Numbered from the stretch's first letter, positions 54,651-63,261 are shown. The stretch: 64,000 nucleotides of DNA from Halotia wernerae (GCA_034931985.1 JAYGHB010000013.1:25837-89836), one strand, 5' to 3'. Numbers and translations are program-made. The notes: generated by a model not told the origin, from the sequence alone.

Positions 54651-55219
54651 GGAAATTTCAATAAAAGGAGTAGCTGCTCAGCTAAACAGTCAAATTGAGG
54701 TAATTTCGGCGAAATGTCAAGATAAAACGTCAACTAAAGGGTGAAGTCAGAAGTACGAAGATGCCCTTTGGGGGGCTGGCCGCAGGCTGGGATCAATTAG
54801 GAAATTGTTCACCCTGTCTTGGGGCTTGGCTCTGTTTTTTCATCCTTCATCCTTTTTAGTCACGCTTAGGTTGTGATTTAATCCTCACACAAACTACCTG
54901 TTAGGGGGAAAATCCGCCCTGACTTTGGGCGCAGTCCTTCCTAGAGGATAGAACAGAGGAATACTGGATTGTGAATTTCCAGCTATTTCAATCTTTAACT
55001 TATCTCAGGCAAATTGGCGACTACAGTTTTCAAAATACTCCTGAAGTGTAATGGAGGGATACGGTCTATGCTTGAAAAGTCAAGGAAATGAACAATTCTA
55101 AATTCCTCTGTTCCGCATCTTTCCATTTCCCCATCTCCCCAAGAGATTGTGCCAAAATTAAATCAGACTTGAGAACAAAAGCGAAGTGAGGTTTATACCT
55201 ATTTTTGGGAGGCTAAACT
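54651..55219. other. Divergent intergenic region with possible structured RNA
   Basis: About 570 bp. Positions 54915-54931 form a CGCCC/GGGCG hairpin; 54932-54966 can pair CAGT/ACTG and TTCC/GGAA around a 14-base loop; 54964-54982 form CTGGA/TCCAG. Upstream is ATCCTCACACAAA, reminiscent of the Yfr1 core but not identical, and no T-run follows. No ORF was recognised. Confidence 0.35.
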
Positions 55220-55513
55220 ATGCCAGTAATTCGTCAAGGTGATGTGATATTACTACCTGTGCAAGAAGTTACAGGACAAAAGATACATCATTTAATTTTG
55301 GCAGAAGGCGAAGTTACGGGGCATAAACATCGTATTTCTGAGGGGGAAGCAGAATTATCTGAGCAAAATGGCACTTTCTACCTACGTATATTTTCATCAA
55401 GTGCGTTGCTTGTTCATGAAGAACATCAAGATATTGCTATTCCCCAAGGTCATTGGATAGTGAAAATTCAGCGGGAATATCAGCCTGAAGGTTGGCGATA
55501 TGTCGCTGATTGA
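55220..55513 (+). CDS. Conserved small protein coupled to a DUF6745-type gene
   Basis: A 97-residue soluble protein. PVIRQGDVILLPVQEVTGQK, EGEVTGHKHRISEGEAEL and VHEEHQDIAIPQGHWIVKIQ have a beta-rich, His-containing pattern and could form a small barrel that binds metal. GGGAGG stands eight bases before the start. The last 14 bases overlap the start of the next gene, so the two are translationally coupled. No named family is recognised; related pairs appear to be common in cyanobacteria (inference from memory). Confidence 0.72.
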   Translation: MPVIRQGDVILLPVQEVTGQKIHHLILAEGEVTGHKHRISEGEAELSEQNGTFYLRIFSSSALLVHEEHQDIAIPQGHWIVKIQREYQPEGWRYVAD

Positions 55514-56315
55514 GAAGCTTACGCCTGAGCAGGAGGCTTTGATTCCAGTTTATCGGGAAAAATGGCGAGCGATCGCGCTTTCGACTGAGCGAATTGATAG
55601 GGAAAAAGCAGCAGAGGTAGTAAAGGCTGCTTATGTCGCAATTGACTATGAGCAGCCTGAAATTATTTTTTGTGATAGTCCTTATGCAGCTTGCAACTGG
55701 ATGTTAAAACGACTATCCCCTGAATTTATAGATAGTTATCTCAATGAACCAAATGGTTTAGGGAGTTTATTCTCGGCTCATTTTTTTCAAGAACTTTCAA
55801 GTAAACTAAGTCAACAGTTTGGCAGGGGAGTAAAGACGCAATTAAATAACTGTTTTTATTATGTAACAGATGATCCATTTAATCGTGAAATATTCAATAA
55901 TTTATCTGAAAAATTTAGTACCCAAGTAAACAATCAACTAGAGAGTTATTCCTGGTGGATTGAACTTCAGCTTGATGAGTGCTTTAAACCTGAAACTCAC
56001 GGTAATTGGATGACGGGGTTTGATTTTTGTATTTCTGTTCTTAAGCTTATTCATCCTGAACAGGAATGGAAAGTATTTCAATCTCTAATTCAAGAATGCG
56101 GCTGGTTATTTGCCTATGATGATATTTGTATTGTCTGCGATCGCCCGCTTCATTTACGCTTTGATCACCAAAATCGCCTCCATGCAGAAGGCAAACCTGC
56201 TATTGAATTTACTGATGGGTACAGCCTGTACTCTTATCACGGTGTAACCTTACCTGAAAAGTACGGTAAAATACAACCACAACAATGGCCAGCTAGTACC
56301 GCAAGGCGGAATTAA
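55500..56315 (+). CDS. DUF6745-type protein, truncated by repeat insertion
   Basis: An ORF of 271 residues. It starts SLIEKLTPEQEALIPVYREK and has CDRPLHLRFDHQNRLHAEGK and EFTDGYSLYSYHGVTLPEKY, the sequence pattern I associate with DUF6745. The last codons, ASTARRN and stop, come from the left end of a 111-bp repeat inserted after PQQWPA. The rest of the original gene (about 95 residues) continues as a separate frame at 56404. A decayed duplicate at 57556 keeps the uninterrupted junction. The family function is unknown, so the effect of the truncation is unknown. Confidence 0.75.
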   Translation: MSLIEKLTPEQEALIPVYREKWRAIALSTERIDREKAAEVVKAAYVAIDYEQPEIIFCDSPYAACNWMLKRLSPEFIDSYLNEPNGLGSLFSAHFFQELSSKLSQQFGRGVKTQLNNCFYYVTDDPFNREIFNNLSEKFSTQVNNQLESYSWWIELQLDECFKPETHGNWMTGFDFCISVLKLIHPEQEWKVFQSLIQECGWLFAYDDICIVCDRPLHLRFDHQNRLHAEGKPAIEFTDGYSLYSYHGVTLPEKYGKIQPQQWPASTARRN

Positions 56316-56403
56316 AAATTAAAAATTAAAAATTAAAAATGAATACAGCGTAAGCTTTTCATTGATTTAGAATGGGTGGTTTATTTATGCCATCCTGTAC
56401 TAG
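56293..56403. mobile_element. 111-bp CTAG-bounded MITE-like element, copy A
   Basis: It starts CTAGTACCGCAAGGCGGAA and ends GCCATCCTGTACTAG, with four heptamers of the TTAAAAA type near the left end. The left 24 bases and the complement of the right 24 agree at about 16 positions. Same length and ends as copy B (63151-63261); copy C (63894-64000) is the closest in sequence. It splits the DUF6745-type gene. CTAG at both ends may be a target duplication. Confidence 0.8.
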
Positions 56404-56697
56404 TTGGTTACTTACAGAAAAAATGCTGAACTGCGTCGAATATTAATTCAGGGTATTGGTTATGCTCGAATTTGCCAAGAATTAAAAGCAATTGAATTAA
56501 ATAATTGGCATGAATACACATTATTAAAAATAGATGCAGAGGTTGATGAGGAGTCAATTTATTTATTCAAAATGACTTGTCCCAGCACAAAATTTATTCA
56601 TGTCCTGCGAGTTCCGCCTGAAATGAAGTCAGCGCGTGAAGCAATTCGCTGGGTAAATTGGGGAATTGATCCAGAAGATTTTGCTGTGCAAACCTGA
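56404..56697 (+). pseudogene. Separated C-terminal part of the DUF6745-type gene
   Basis: The open frame of 97 residues begins at the first base after the inserted repeat and would need a TTG start without a ribosome site. From AELRRILIQGIGYARICQEL to DPEDFAVQT it matches the expected continuation of the upstream protein. The first codons are out of frame with the upstream half: the tract GAAAAAATG has six A bases, while the decayed copy at 57584 has seven, which restores GAA AAA AAT GCT GAA. So insertion and a one-base slip both break the gene here. Confidence 0.7.
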
Positions 56698-56718
56698 TTT
56701 GTTGGGTTTTAAGCAACT

Positions 56719-57015
56719 TCACTGAAGAGGTGACATTTTAATTTCTACTTTTTGATTTAAAGCTGCTGCAATCCGAGCCAACATAGACAAAGAATGTCCC
56801 TCATAGTCAGCATCTTCCAATCGAGCAATGACTGACTGGGTAGTACCGACTTTTGCGGCTAGTTGTTGCTGGGTTAGTCCCTCTTGTTTGCGTGCATCGT
56901 AGATGATTTGAGATACTTGAGCATTTATTGATGATTCTCTAACCATCTCTTGTAATTCTGGATCTGACTTCATCATTCTTTTAATGATTTTCAGTGCATC
57001 ATTAGTTTTCTTCAT
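56719..57015 (-). CDS. higA: XRE-family antitoxin (HigA-like)
   Basis: A 98-residue DNA-binding protein. The helix-turn-helix is EGLTQQQLAAKVGTTQSVIA followed by RLEDADYEGHSLSMLARIAA. The N-terminal 35 residues (ALKIIKRMMKSDPELQEMVR) would wrap the toxin. It overlaps the end of the toxin gene by 14 bp, in the toxin-first order usual for higBA. It should neutralise the toxin and repress its own promoter. Confidence 0.87.
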   Translation of the reverse strand: MKKTNDALKIIKRMMKSDPELQEMVRESSINAQVSQIIYDARKQEGLTQQQLAAKVGTTQSVIARLEDADYEGHSLSMLARIAAALNQKVEIKMSPLQ

Positions 57016-57406
57016 CTATTTCTTCCTCTGGTTCGATATAAGTATGAACTTCTGAGTTGAGTATGAATAAATTTTTGTATGTTAATGCTAAATCAATTTC
57101 TCGATCTGGAACTTGGTTATCCTCTTTAATGATGGCATGAGCTAAAATCACTACGTTTTGACTATGAAAAAAATATATAATTCTATACTGTACTTTGACG
57201 TGCTTGGCTCTTAGTTCATAAATACCATCGCGCAGAAAATCTACGGCGGGTCGTCTTAATTCAAAACCATACTCAGCTAATTGCTCAATTCTGGCGATGC
57301 AGTTCGCATATCCCTTACGATCTTGTTTGAGTAATTTGTTTAGCCACTTTAAGACCGGAACTTCTCCTCTATCATCCTGAAAGAAAATAATCCGTGTTTC
57401 TGGCAT
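57002..57406 (-). CDS. higB: RelE/ParE-superfamily toxin (HigB/Gp49-like)
   Basis: A 134-residue protein. PVLKWLNKLLKQDRKGYANC, LRRPAVDFLRDGIYELRAKH and VQYRIIYFFHSQNVVILAHA form the RelE/Gp49 fold, with the family's ELR and Y-R-I-x-Y-F motifs. Typical members end near residue 110; this one has a 25-residue acidic tail (HTYIEPEEEIDEEN). It is expected to cleave mRNA on the ribosome. It lies between the 3' part of the DUF6745-type gene and its decayed copy. Confidence 0.87.
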   Translation of the reverse strand: MPETRIIFFQDDRGEVPVLKWLNKLLKQDRKGYANCIARIEQLAEYGFELRRPAVDFLRDGIYELRAKHVKVQYRIIYFFHSQNVVILAHAIIKEDNQVPDREIDLALTYKNLFILNSEVHTYIEPEEEIDEEN

Positions 57407-57440
57407 TGTCTGGGTAATGGTTACGCATACTAGAAATTTT

Positions 57441-57460
57441 ATCGCAAAAATGCGATTTTA
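57441..57460. terminator. Hairpin upstream of the toxin gene
   Basis: A 6-bp perfect stem ATCGCA/TGCGAT with AAAA loop and TTTTA after it on the + strand. It could terminate + strand transcription or, being 35 bp before the toxin start, serve as an operator of the pair. Confidence 0.4.
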
Positions 57461-57555
57461 GGGAGTGGGCAGCACAGCCAAGCCTGTTAATGGCTCAATA
57501 ATTTTAGTGAACGGATTCCAAACTGCTGTTACAGTCCGTTTCGCTTTCTTCCTTT

Positions 57556-57768
57556 GCAATGGCCAGCTACTTGGTTACTCACAGAAAAAAATGCTGAAAT
57601 ACTGAACTGTGGCGAGTATTAATTCAGGATTAGTTATACTCGAATTTGCCAATAATTAAAAGCAATTGAATTAAATAATTGGCATGAATACACATGATTA
57701 AAACGTGAAGCGATTCGCTGGGTAATTGGGGAATTGATCCAGAATAATTTGCTATGCAAACCTGATTT
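57556..57768 (+). pseudogene. Decayed partial duplicate of the DUF6745-type gene 3' part
   Basis: From CAATGGCCAGCTACTTGG on, the sequence repeats the junction and C-terminal part of the DUF6745-type gene, with several frameshifts and an internal deletion of about 110 bp. CAATGGCCAGCTA runs directly into TTGGTTAC, without the 111-bp element present in the other copy. The tract after CAG has seven A bases. It ends AACCTGATTT like the end of the parent. No protein can be made from it. Confidence 0.8.
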
Positions 57769-57988
57769 ATTGATTGAATAATAAACTAACAAAATAGTAA
57801 CCATAATGAACCACAATGCATCTAATCACACATTTAGATCAAGGTAGATATTCAGATTTTGCTAGATAGAAATTGTGCTAGCATAATTTTGGAGAAGTGA
57901 CTTCGGCGGTACGAATCTTGTTGTTAGTAATAATTGCAAACGGCTCGACCGATGAACATCTCTGCATCAATGGATTCTGGAGAGTTTC

Positions 57989-58300
57989 ATGTCAATCTAC
58001 GTAGGGAACCTATCCTACAGCGTCACACAAGACGACCTCACTAAAGTATTTTCTGATTACGGCACTGTAAAGCGCGTTCAACTACCCACAGATAGGGAAA
58101 CGGGACGCGCACGAGGCTTTGGTTTCGTAGAAATGGAATCATCAGCCGCAGAAGATGCTGCCATTGAGGCTCTAGATGGTGCCGAATGGATGGGGCGTGT
58201 AATGAAAGTTAATAAAGCTAGACCACGGGAGGAGAAAAGCAGTCGCTCTGGCGGTGGCAACTGGGGGAAAAATAGTGGTGGATACTCACGAGACTATTAA
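57989..58300 (+). CDS. RRM-type RNA-binding protein (cyanobacterial Rbp)
   Basis: A 103-residue protein. RNP2 is IYVGNL at residues 3-8 and RNP1 is RGFGFVEM at 42-49; the tail from about residue 80 is Gly/Ser/Arg-rich (KSSRSGGGNWGKNSGGYSRD). The cyanobacterial Rbp family binds mRNA, is often cold-induced, and some members guide mRNA to thylakoid membranes. About 150 bp of upstream DNA without an ORF gives a long leader, as usual for these genes. GGAGAG stands five bases before the ATG. Confidence 0.92.
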   Translation: MSIYVGNLSYSVTQDDLTKVFSDYGTVKRVQLPTDRETGRARGFGFVEMESSAAEDAAIEALDGAEWMGRVMKVNKARPREEKSSRSGGGNWGKNSGGYSRDY

Positions 58301-58341
58301 GCCTTAAGATCATTTACCAATTAAAATTAATCCCAAAAGCT

Positions 58342-58376
58342 AGCAGTTCAGGAGATAACTGGGCTGCTTATTTGTT
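58342..58376 (+). terminator. Terminator of the RNA-binding protein gene
   Basis: The stem AGCAG-TT-CAG pairs with CTG-GG-CTGCT around GAGATAA and is followed by TATTTGTT. It lies 42 bp after the stop codon. Confidence 0.65.
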
Positions 58377-58680
58377 AAAATCCTGTCTCTGTGTCTTTGT
58401 GGTTCAAAGATATTCTTCCAACACAAAAGCCTAAGAAAAGCCCATTTTTGACAAAATTAACGAATTACCAAAATATCAACGCAACACTTCAACATAATTT
58501 AATCTGATGGTTTGGATAGAACCCGATGTGAAGAAAAGCTACTCCGCTTCCTAGAAAAAGCTTTCAGCAATGGGCGAGTCGTACCATAAGATAAAAAGGT
58601 CAATGCAACTTTGGCTGATAACAATAGATAGAATAAACTCAGCTAGCCTTAATGTCTAATCGCCAAAACCTATATATCTC
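58377..58680. other. Intergenic region upstream of ndhB
   Basis: About 300 bp with the promoter and leader of ndhB. It contains CTGTGTCTTTGTGGTTC, a motif often seen between cyanobacterial genes. No gene was found. Confidence 0.4.
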
Positions 58681-60243
58681 ATGGATTTTGCTAATCTTGC
58701 ATCCCAGTTAAATGCTGGAACGATTCTGCCAGAGGGGATTGTAATTATCACCTTCTTAGGGGTTTTGATTGTTGATTTGATTTTAGGGCGCACATCTTCA
58801 CGCTGGATTGCATATCTAGCGATCGCAGGTTTACTTGCTGCGATTGTCGCCCTATATTTTCAGTGGGATGCAACTAATCCCATTTCCTTTACCGGTAGTT
58901 TTAATGGTGATGACCTCAGTATCGTTTTTCGCGGTATTATAGCTTTGTCTGCCATTGTCACTATATTGATGTCAATTCGCTACATTGAGCAGAGTGGTAC
59001 TGCTTTAGCCGAATTCATCGCTATTTTGCTGACTGCTACCTTAGGAGGGATGTTTTTGTCCGGGGCTAGTGAGTTAGTGATGATTTTCATCTCCCTAGAA
59101 ACCCTGAGTATTTCCTCTTATTTGCTGACAGGTTATACCAAGCGTGACCCCCGTTCCAATGAAGCGGCGCTGAAATACCTGCTAATTGGAGCTTCCAGTA
59201 CAGCAATATTTTTGTACGGTGTATCACTACTGTATGGTCTATCAGGTGGAGAGACCGAACTAGGAGCGATCGCCAATGGCATCGCCAATGCTAATGTTGG
59301 TCAATCGCTAGGTTTAGTAATTGCTCTGGTGTTTGTAATTGCAGGTATTGGCTTTAAAATTTCTGCTGCACCTTTCCACCAATGGACACCAGACGTTTAC
59401 GAAGGCGCTCCTACCCCAGTGATTGCCTTTTTATCTGTCGGTTCCAAAGCCGCTGGGTTTGCCTTAGCTATCCGCTTACTGACAACAGCCTTCCCTCTGG
59501 TGGCTGAGGAGTGGAGATTTGTTTTCACAGCCCTTGCTGTTCTCAGTATGATTTTGGGGAACGTGGTCGCTCTCGCCCAAACCAGCATGAAACGGATGTT
59601 AGCTTATTCATCCATTGCTCAAGCTGGGTTTGTGATGATTGGGATGATTGCTGGTACTCAGGCGGGTTATGCCAGTATGATATTTTACTTGCTGGTCTAC
59701 CTGTTCATGAACCTATGCGGCTTTACCTGCATAATTCTGTTCTCTCTGCGGACAGGAACCGACCAGATAGCTGAATACTCTGGTTTATACCAAAAAGACC
59801 CACTATTGACATTGGGTTTGAGTATCTCTTTACTGTCCTTAGGTGGTATTCCGCCACTAGCTGGATTTTTCGGCAAGATTTACTTGTTCTGGGCTGGTTG
59901 GCAAGCTGGTCTTTACTGGTTAGTTTTGCTGGGCTTAGTTACCAGTGTCGTCTCTATCTACTACTACATCCGCGTAGTCAAGATGATGGTAGTAAAAGAA
60001 CCCCAAGAAATGTCCGATGTGGTGAAAAATTATCCCGAAGTACGTTGGGATTTACCTGGGATGAGACCTCTGCAAATGGGGCTGGTAACGACTTTAATTG
60101 CCACTACCATAGCAGGGGTTTTGTCAAATCCGCTGTTTACACTGGCAAATAACTCTATTTCCCGTACTCCAATGTTACAAGCAACATTGCTTAAGACTAC
60201 TCAAGTCAGCGCGATCGCTACTGAGCAATCAGAGGGATTATAG
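58681..60243 (+). CDS. ndhB: NAD(P)H-quinone oxidoreductase subunit 2 (NdhB)
   Basis: A 520-residue membrane protein with about fourteen helices, the normal length for cyanobacterial NdhB. ISLETLSISSYLLTGYTKRD carries the conserved Glu-Leu part of the proton channel. FKISAAPFHQWTPDVYEGAP is the diagnostic antiporter-like motif with its Lys and His. SMKRMLAYSSIAQAGFVMIG is also conserved. It is a proton-pumping subunit of thylakoid NDH-1, which serves respiration, cyclic electron flow and CO2 uptake. Monocistronic. Confidence 0.97.
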   Translation: MDFANLASQLNAGTILPEGIVIITFLGVLIVDLILGRTSSRWIAYLAIAGLLAAIVALYFQWDATNPISFTGSFNGDDLSIVFRGIIALSAIVTILMSIRYIEQSGTALAEFIAILLTATLGGMFLSGASELVMIFISLETLSISSYLLTGYTKRDPRSNEAALKYLLIGASSTAIFLYGVSLLYGLSGGETELGAIANGIANANVGQSLGLVIALVFVIAGIGFKISAAPFHQWTPDVYEGAPTPVIAFLSVGSKAAGFALAIRLLTTAFPLVAEEWRFVFTALAVLSMILGNVVALAQTSMKRMLAYSSIAQAGFVMIGMIAGTQAGYASMIFYLLVYLFMNLCGFTCIILFSLRTGTDQIAEYSGLYQKDPLLTLGLSISLLSLGGIPPLAGFFGKIYLFWAGWQAGLYWLVLLGLVTSVVSIYYYIRVVKMMVVKEPQEMSDVVKNYPEVRWDLPGMRPLQMGLVTTLIATTIAGVLSNPLFTLANNSISRTPMLQATLLKTTQVSAIATEQSEGL

Positions 60244-60257
60244 ACTAGACTTTTACT

Positions 60258-60294
60258 AATGGCTAATAGCTATGTCGAATAGCTATTAGTCATT
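60258..60294. terminator. Long hairpin between convergent ndhB and pcrA
   Basis: The 16-base arms AATGGCTAATAGCTAT and ATAGCTATTAGTCATT pair with one mismatch around GTCGA. No long T-run follows on either side. It probably stabilises or ends both convergent transcripts. Confidence 0.6.
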
Positions 60295-60350
60295 CTATCA
60301 AGATGCCCGCACTACAATAATTTTACGTTTTCATGTTATTGCTTGTCTAA

Positions 60351-62675
60351 TTAATCCACTTTTTGTAACTGCGCTACTCTGGGGTCAATGATTTTTTGCC
60401 CCAAGCTGGAGAATTTAATAGCCACAGAAACTTTATTACCTTCTCCAAAAACATGAGTTATTTCACCGATGCCAAATGTTTTATGTAAGACACGATCGCC
60501 TACTTGCCAATTTTGTTTTGTCTGTTTTTGACCACGATTTGCTGAAGCACTTTTTGTATAAGTTTGATAACTCTTGCGTTGCGTAGCTAATAATTCTTCG
60601 GGCAATTCATCTAGAAATTGCGATCGTATAGCGGGTTCACGAGAACCATACAAACGGCGTTCACGAGCAAAGGACAAGTATAACCGTTCTTGAGCGCGAG
60701 TTATCCCTACGTAACACAGGCGGCGTTCTTCTTCTAAAGATGCGGGATCACTCAGCGAACGATAGCCGGGAAATAACCCCTGTTCTAAACCCACCAAAAA
60801 GATCACGGGAAATTCCAAACCTTTGGAAGAGTGCAAAGTCATTAAAGATACTGCGGTTTGTCCTTCCTTCAAGTTATCTAAATCAGAACTGAGGGCGGCA
60901 CTACTGAGAAAATCTCGTAAGGAAATCTCTTCGTTTTCTTCTTGAAATTGCAGGGCGGCGTTATAAAGTTCCTGAACGTTTTGTACCCGATCTGTAGCTT
61001 CATCTGTGCCTTGATTCATCAAGTCTTGGACGTAACCAGAATCTTCTAGTATTCCTTGCAAAACCTCAGTTACTGGAACCGTAGTGATTTGTTCTTGCCA
61101 ACGACTAATCATTTGAGCAAAGCTATTTACAGCTTTTGTTGCCCGTCCAGCAAGTGTATTAACTGATGTTTCGTCACTAAGTATTTCCCACAAAGTTGTC
61201 CCTAATTGCTGAGAAGCATTTACTAAAGCATCAATAGTGGTTCTGCCAATTCCTCGCCGGGGAGTGTTGATTACTCGTAATAAACTAACAGTATCAGATG
61301 GATTTGCGATCGCTCTTAAATAAGCGATGACATCTTTAATTTCTTTGCGATCGTAAAACTTCATTCCTCCTACGACTGTATAAGGAATTTGATTTCTTAC
61401 CAATAATTCTTCAAAAGGCCGAGATTGGGCGTTGGTACGATAAAGTATGGCAAAATTGCCCCAATCCAACTCAGGATTTTGGTGTTCTAAAGTCTGAATT
61501 TGATTAATCACAAAATCAGCTTCTTCTAGTTCATTATCAGCTTTGTGACAATAAATTTGCTCACCGACTCCCCGTGTAGGTTTGAGGACTTTATCAATTC
61601 GTTGGGTGTTATTTTCAATTAGTTCGTTGGCTGCTTGGAGAATGTTTTCACAAGAACGATAATTTTCTTCTAACTTCACCATCGAACGAGTGTCTTCATC
61701 AGGCAAAGCATCACCAAAATCATTTTGAAATTCCAGCAAGATGGTAAAGTCTGCCATCCGAAAACTGTAGATAGACTGATCTGCATCACCAACGACGAAA
61801 ACTGAGCGATTTTGCCATTCCCACTCACTTTTTTTGTCTTCACCATTTGTAACTAACAAACGAATCAAATCATACTGAGTACGGTTAGTATCTTGGTATT
61901 CATCAACGAGAATATGACAAAATTTGCGATGCCAGTAAGACAATACTTTTTTGTTTTGCTGAAATAATTTGGTAGGAATGAGAATGAGATCATCAAAATC
62001 GAGAGCATTGTTTTCTGCTAGCCTATCTTGATAGCAACTGTAGACTTGGGAAATAACCCGTCCGCGATAATTAGGTTGTTCGCGCTCAAATTCTTGGGGT
62101 GAAAAGCCTTGGTTTTTAGCGTTGCTGATGGCGTAGCGCACAGAACGGGCATCAAATTTTTTATCGTCTAAATTTAATTGTTTGTTGACGATATCTTTCA
62201 TTACAGTTAGAACATCTGACTCGTCAAAGATCGAAAAATTACGATTCCATTGTCGCCCTTTTTCGTCTGTGTATTTTTCGATATCAAAACGAAGGATGCG
62301 GGAAAAAAGACTGTGGAAAGTGCCACACCACAAATTTTTGATGGTAGTTTTGTAAACTTGCGATCGCAGTTGCATTTGTTGGTATTCTGTCAACAAATCG
62401 AAACGTTGACCATGTTCTTTCATAGCCAACTGTTCGGCAAACAACTTCTGAATCCGTTCTTTCATTTCCCGTGCGGCTTTGTTAGTAAACGTAACCGCTA
62501 GGATATTTTCTGGATCAACACGGTGTTTGAGAATCAAATTAGCAATGCGATAAGTCAAAGCTCGTGTTTTACCAGAACCTGCGCCAGCAACAACTAGCAA
62601 CGGGCCACAGTAATGTTCGACGGCTTGACGTTGGCTGGGGTTAAGATGACTGAGAAAGTCAGTAGTTGTGGTCAT
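60351..62675 (-). CDS. pcrA: UvrD/PcrA-family DNA helicase
   Basis: A 774-residue SF1A helicase from the ATG; a GTG 30 bp upstream would add ten residues. LNPSQRQAVEHYCGPLLVVA is the Q motif, AGAGSGKTRALTYRIANLIL is Walker A, ILVDEYQDTNRTQYDLIRLL is motif II, and VGDADQSIYSFRMADFTILL is motif III. Motif VI is RLCYVGITRAQERLYL. The C-terminal Tudor-like module (WQVGDRVLHKTFGIGEITHV) is the PcrA/UvrD RNA-polymerase contact. It moves 3' to 5' and acts in repair and in removing stalled complexes. Confidence 0.95.
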   Translation of the reverse strand: MTTTTDFLSHLNPSQRQAVEHYCGPLLVVAGAGSGKTRALTYRIANLILKHRVDPENILAVTFTNKAAREMKERIQKLFAEQLAMKEHGQRFDLLTEYQQMQLRSQVYKTTIKNLWCGTFHSLFSRILRFDIEKYTDEKGRQWNRNFSIFDESDVLTVMKDIVNKQLNLDDKKFDARSVRYAISNAKNQGFSPQEFEREQPNYRGRVISQVYSCYQDRLAENNALDFDDLILIPTKLFQQNKKVLSYWHRKFCHILVDEYQDTNRTQYDLIRLLVTNGEDKKSEWEWQNRSVFVVGDADQSIYSFRMADFTILLEFQNDFGDALPDEDTRSMVKLEENYRSCENILQAANELIENNTQRIDKVLKPTRGVGEQIYCHKADNELEEADFVINQIQTLEHQNPELDWGNFAILYRTNAQSRPFEELLVRNQIPYTVVGGMKFYDRKEIKDVIAYLRAIANPSDTVSLLRVINTPRRGIGRTTIDALVNASQQLGTTLWEILSDETSVNTLAGRATKAVNSFAQMISRWQEQITTVPVTEVLQGILEDSGYVQDLMNQGTDEATDRVQNVQELYNAALQFQEENEEISLRDFLSSAALSSDLDNLKEGQTAVSLMTLHSSKGLEFPVIFLVGLEQGLFPGYRSLSDPASLEEERRLCYVGITRAQERLYLSFARERRLYGSREPAIRSQFLDELPEELLATQRKSYQTYTKSASANRGQKQTKQNWQVGDRVLHKTFGIGEITHVFGEGNKVSVAIKFSSLGQKIIDPRVAQLQKVD

Positions 62676-62739
62676 GGGTGTGAAGAATGCGGATGACGAA
62701 GACACAAGCCGCAGCGATCGCTGCTAGTCAATTGGTATT

Positions 62740-62955
62740 TTAACAGTGAGCGTAGACGCGTAGCGGGTTGTCGTTGTTAGACATTAGGCAGCAACGGCAG
62801 AGACGACGAATACGAATTCGGCTTGGCTCAACTGTCACTGCTGCACCTTCTTGTAGCTCTTGTTCACACTCACCGATCACTCTCAGCAACAAATCAGTAA
62901 ATGCTTGAGCGCCTAACCTTTCAATCCGAATCCGAATTACTGACGGCGCGATCGC
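62740..62955 (-). pseudogene. Relic of a DUF5615 PIN-like toxin (C-terminal part)
   Basis: Minus-strand frame without a start codon: AIAPSVIRIRIERLGAQAFT, DLLLRVIGECEQELQEGAAV, TVEPSRIRIRRL. This fits the end of DUF5615 PIN-like proteins, partners of DUF433 antitoxins. The N-terminal half with the nuclease Asp is absent. After RIRRL the frame runs into a dispersed GC-rich repeat. Confidence 0.5.
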
Positions 62956-63032
62956 TGATATTTACTTACTGCTTCACTCTGGTAATGTCGGCATTATCCA
63001 GTTCACAGGCTAACACTATCTAACTGACAGCT

Positions 63033-63150
63033 TTACTCAAATTGATAAAGTTCTTCTCGATGGGGATATGTGGCTAGTAACTCAATTACCCGACAAACAG
63101 TAAGGCGAAGATTACGAATGCAGGGCTGTCCATTCATTCGCTGAGGATTA
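63033..63150 (-). pseudogene. Relic of a DUF433 antitoxin
   Basis: The minus-strand frame reads TSNPQRMNGQPCIRNLRLTV then CRVIELLATYPHREELYQFE and a stop. MNGQPCIRNLRLTV with RVIELLA is the hallmark of DUF433. A further piece in another frame, CELDNADITRVKQ (about 62970-63010), looks like the family's C-terminus displaced by a 28-bp insertion. The beginning of the gene is cut by repeat copy B. It precedes the DUF5615 relic in the usual operon order. Confidence 0.55.
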
Positions 63151-63261
63151 CTAGTGCAAGAAGGCAAAAGTCAAAAGTCAAAAGGCAAAAGAAAGAAGTC
63201 TTAGACCGTAGGCTTTTTGTCTGCTTTAGATGGTAGGTTTATTTCCGCCGTGTTGTACTAG
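63151..63261. mobile_element. 111-bp CTAG-bounded MITE-like element, copy B
   Basis: Same length and boundary pattern as copy A: CTAGTGCAAGAAGGC at the left and CCGCCGTGTTGTACTAG at the right, GGTTTATTT before the end. The interior carries TCAAAAG heptamers instead of TTAAAAA. It abuts the DUF433 relic. Confidence 0.7.

Noticed and set aside
54880..54960. Yfr1 or 6S RNA
   Set aside because: The core motif is imperfect, and no terminator hairpin with T-run or long 6S-like duplex could be seen; kept only as a weak finding.
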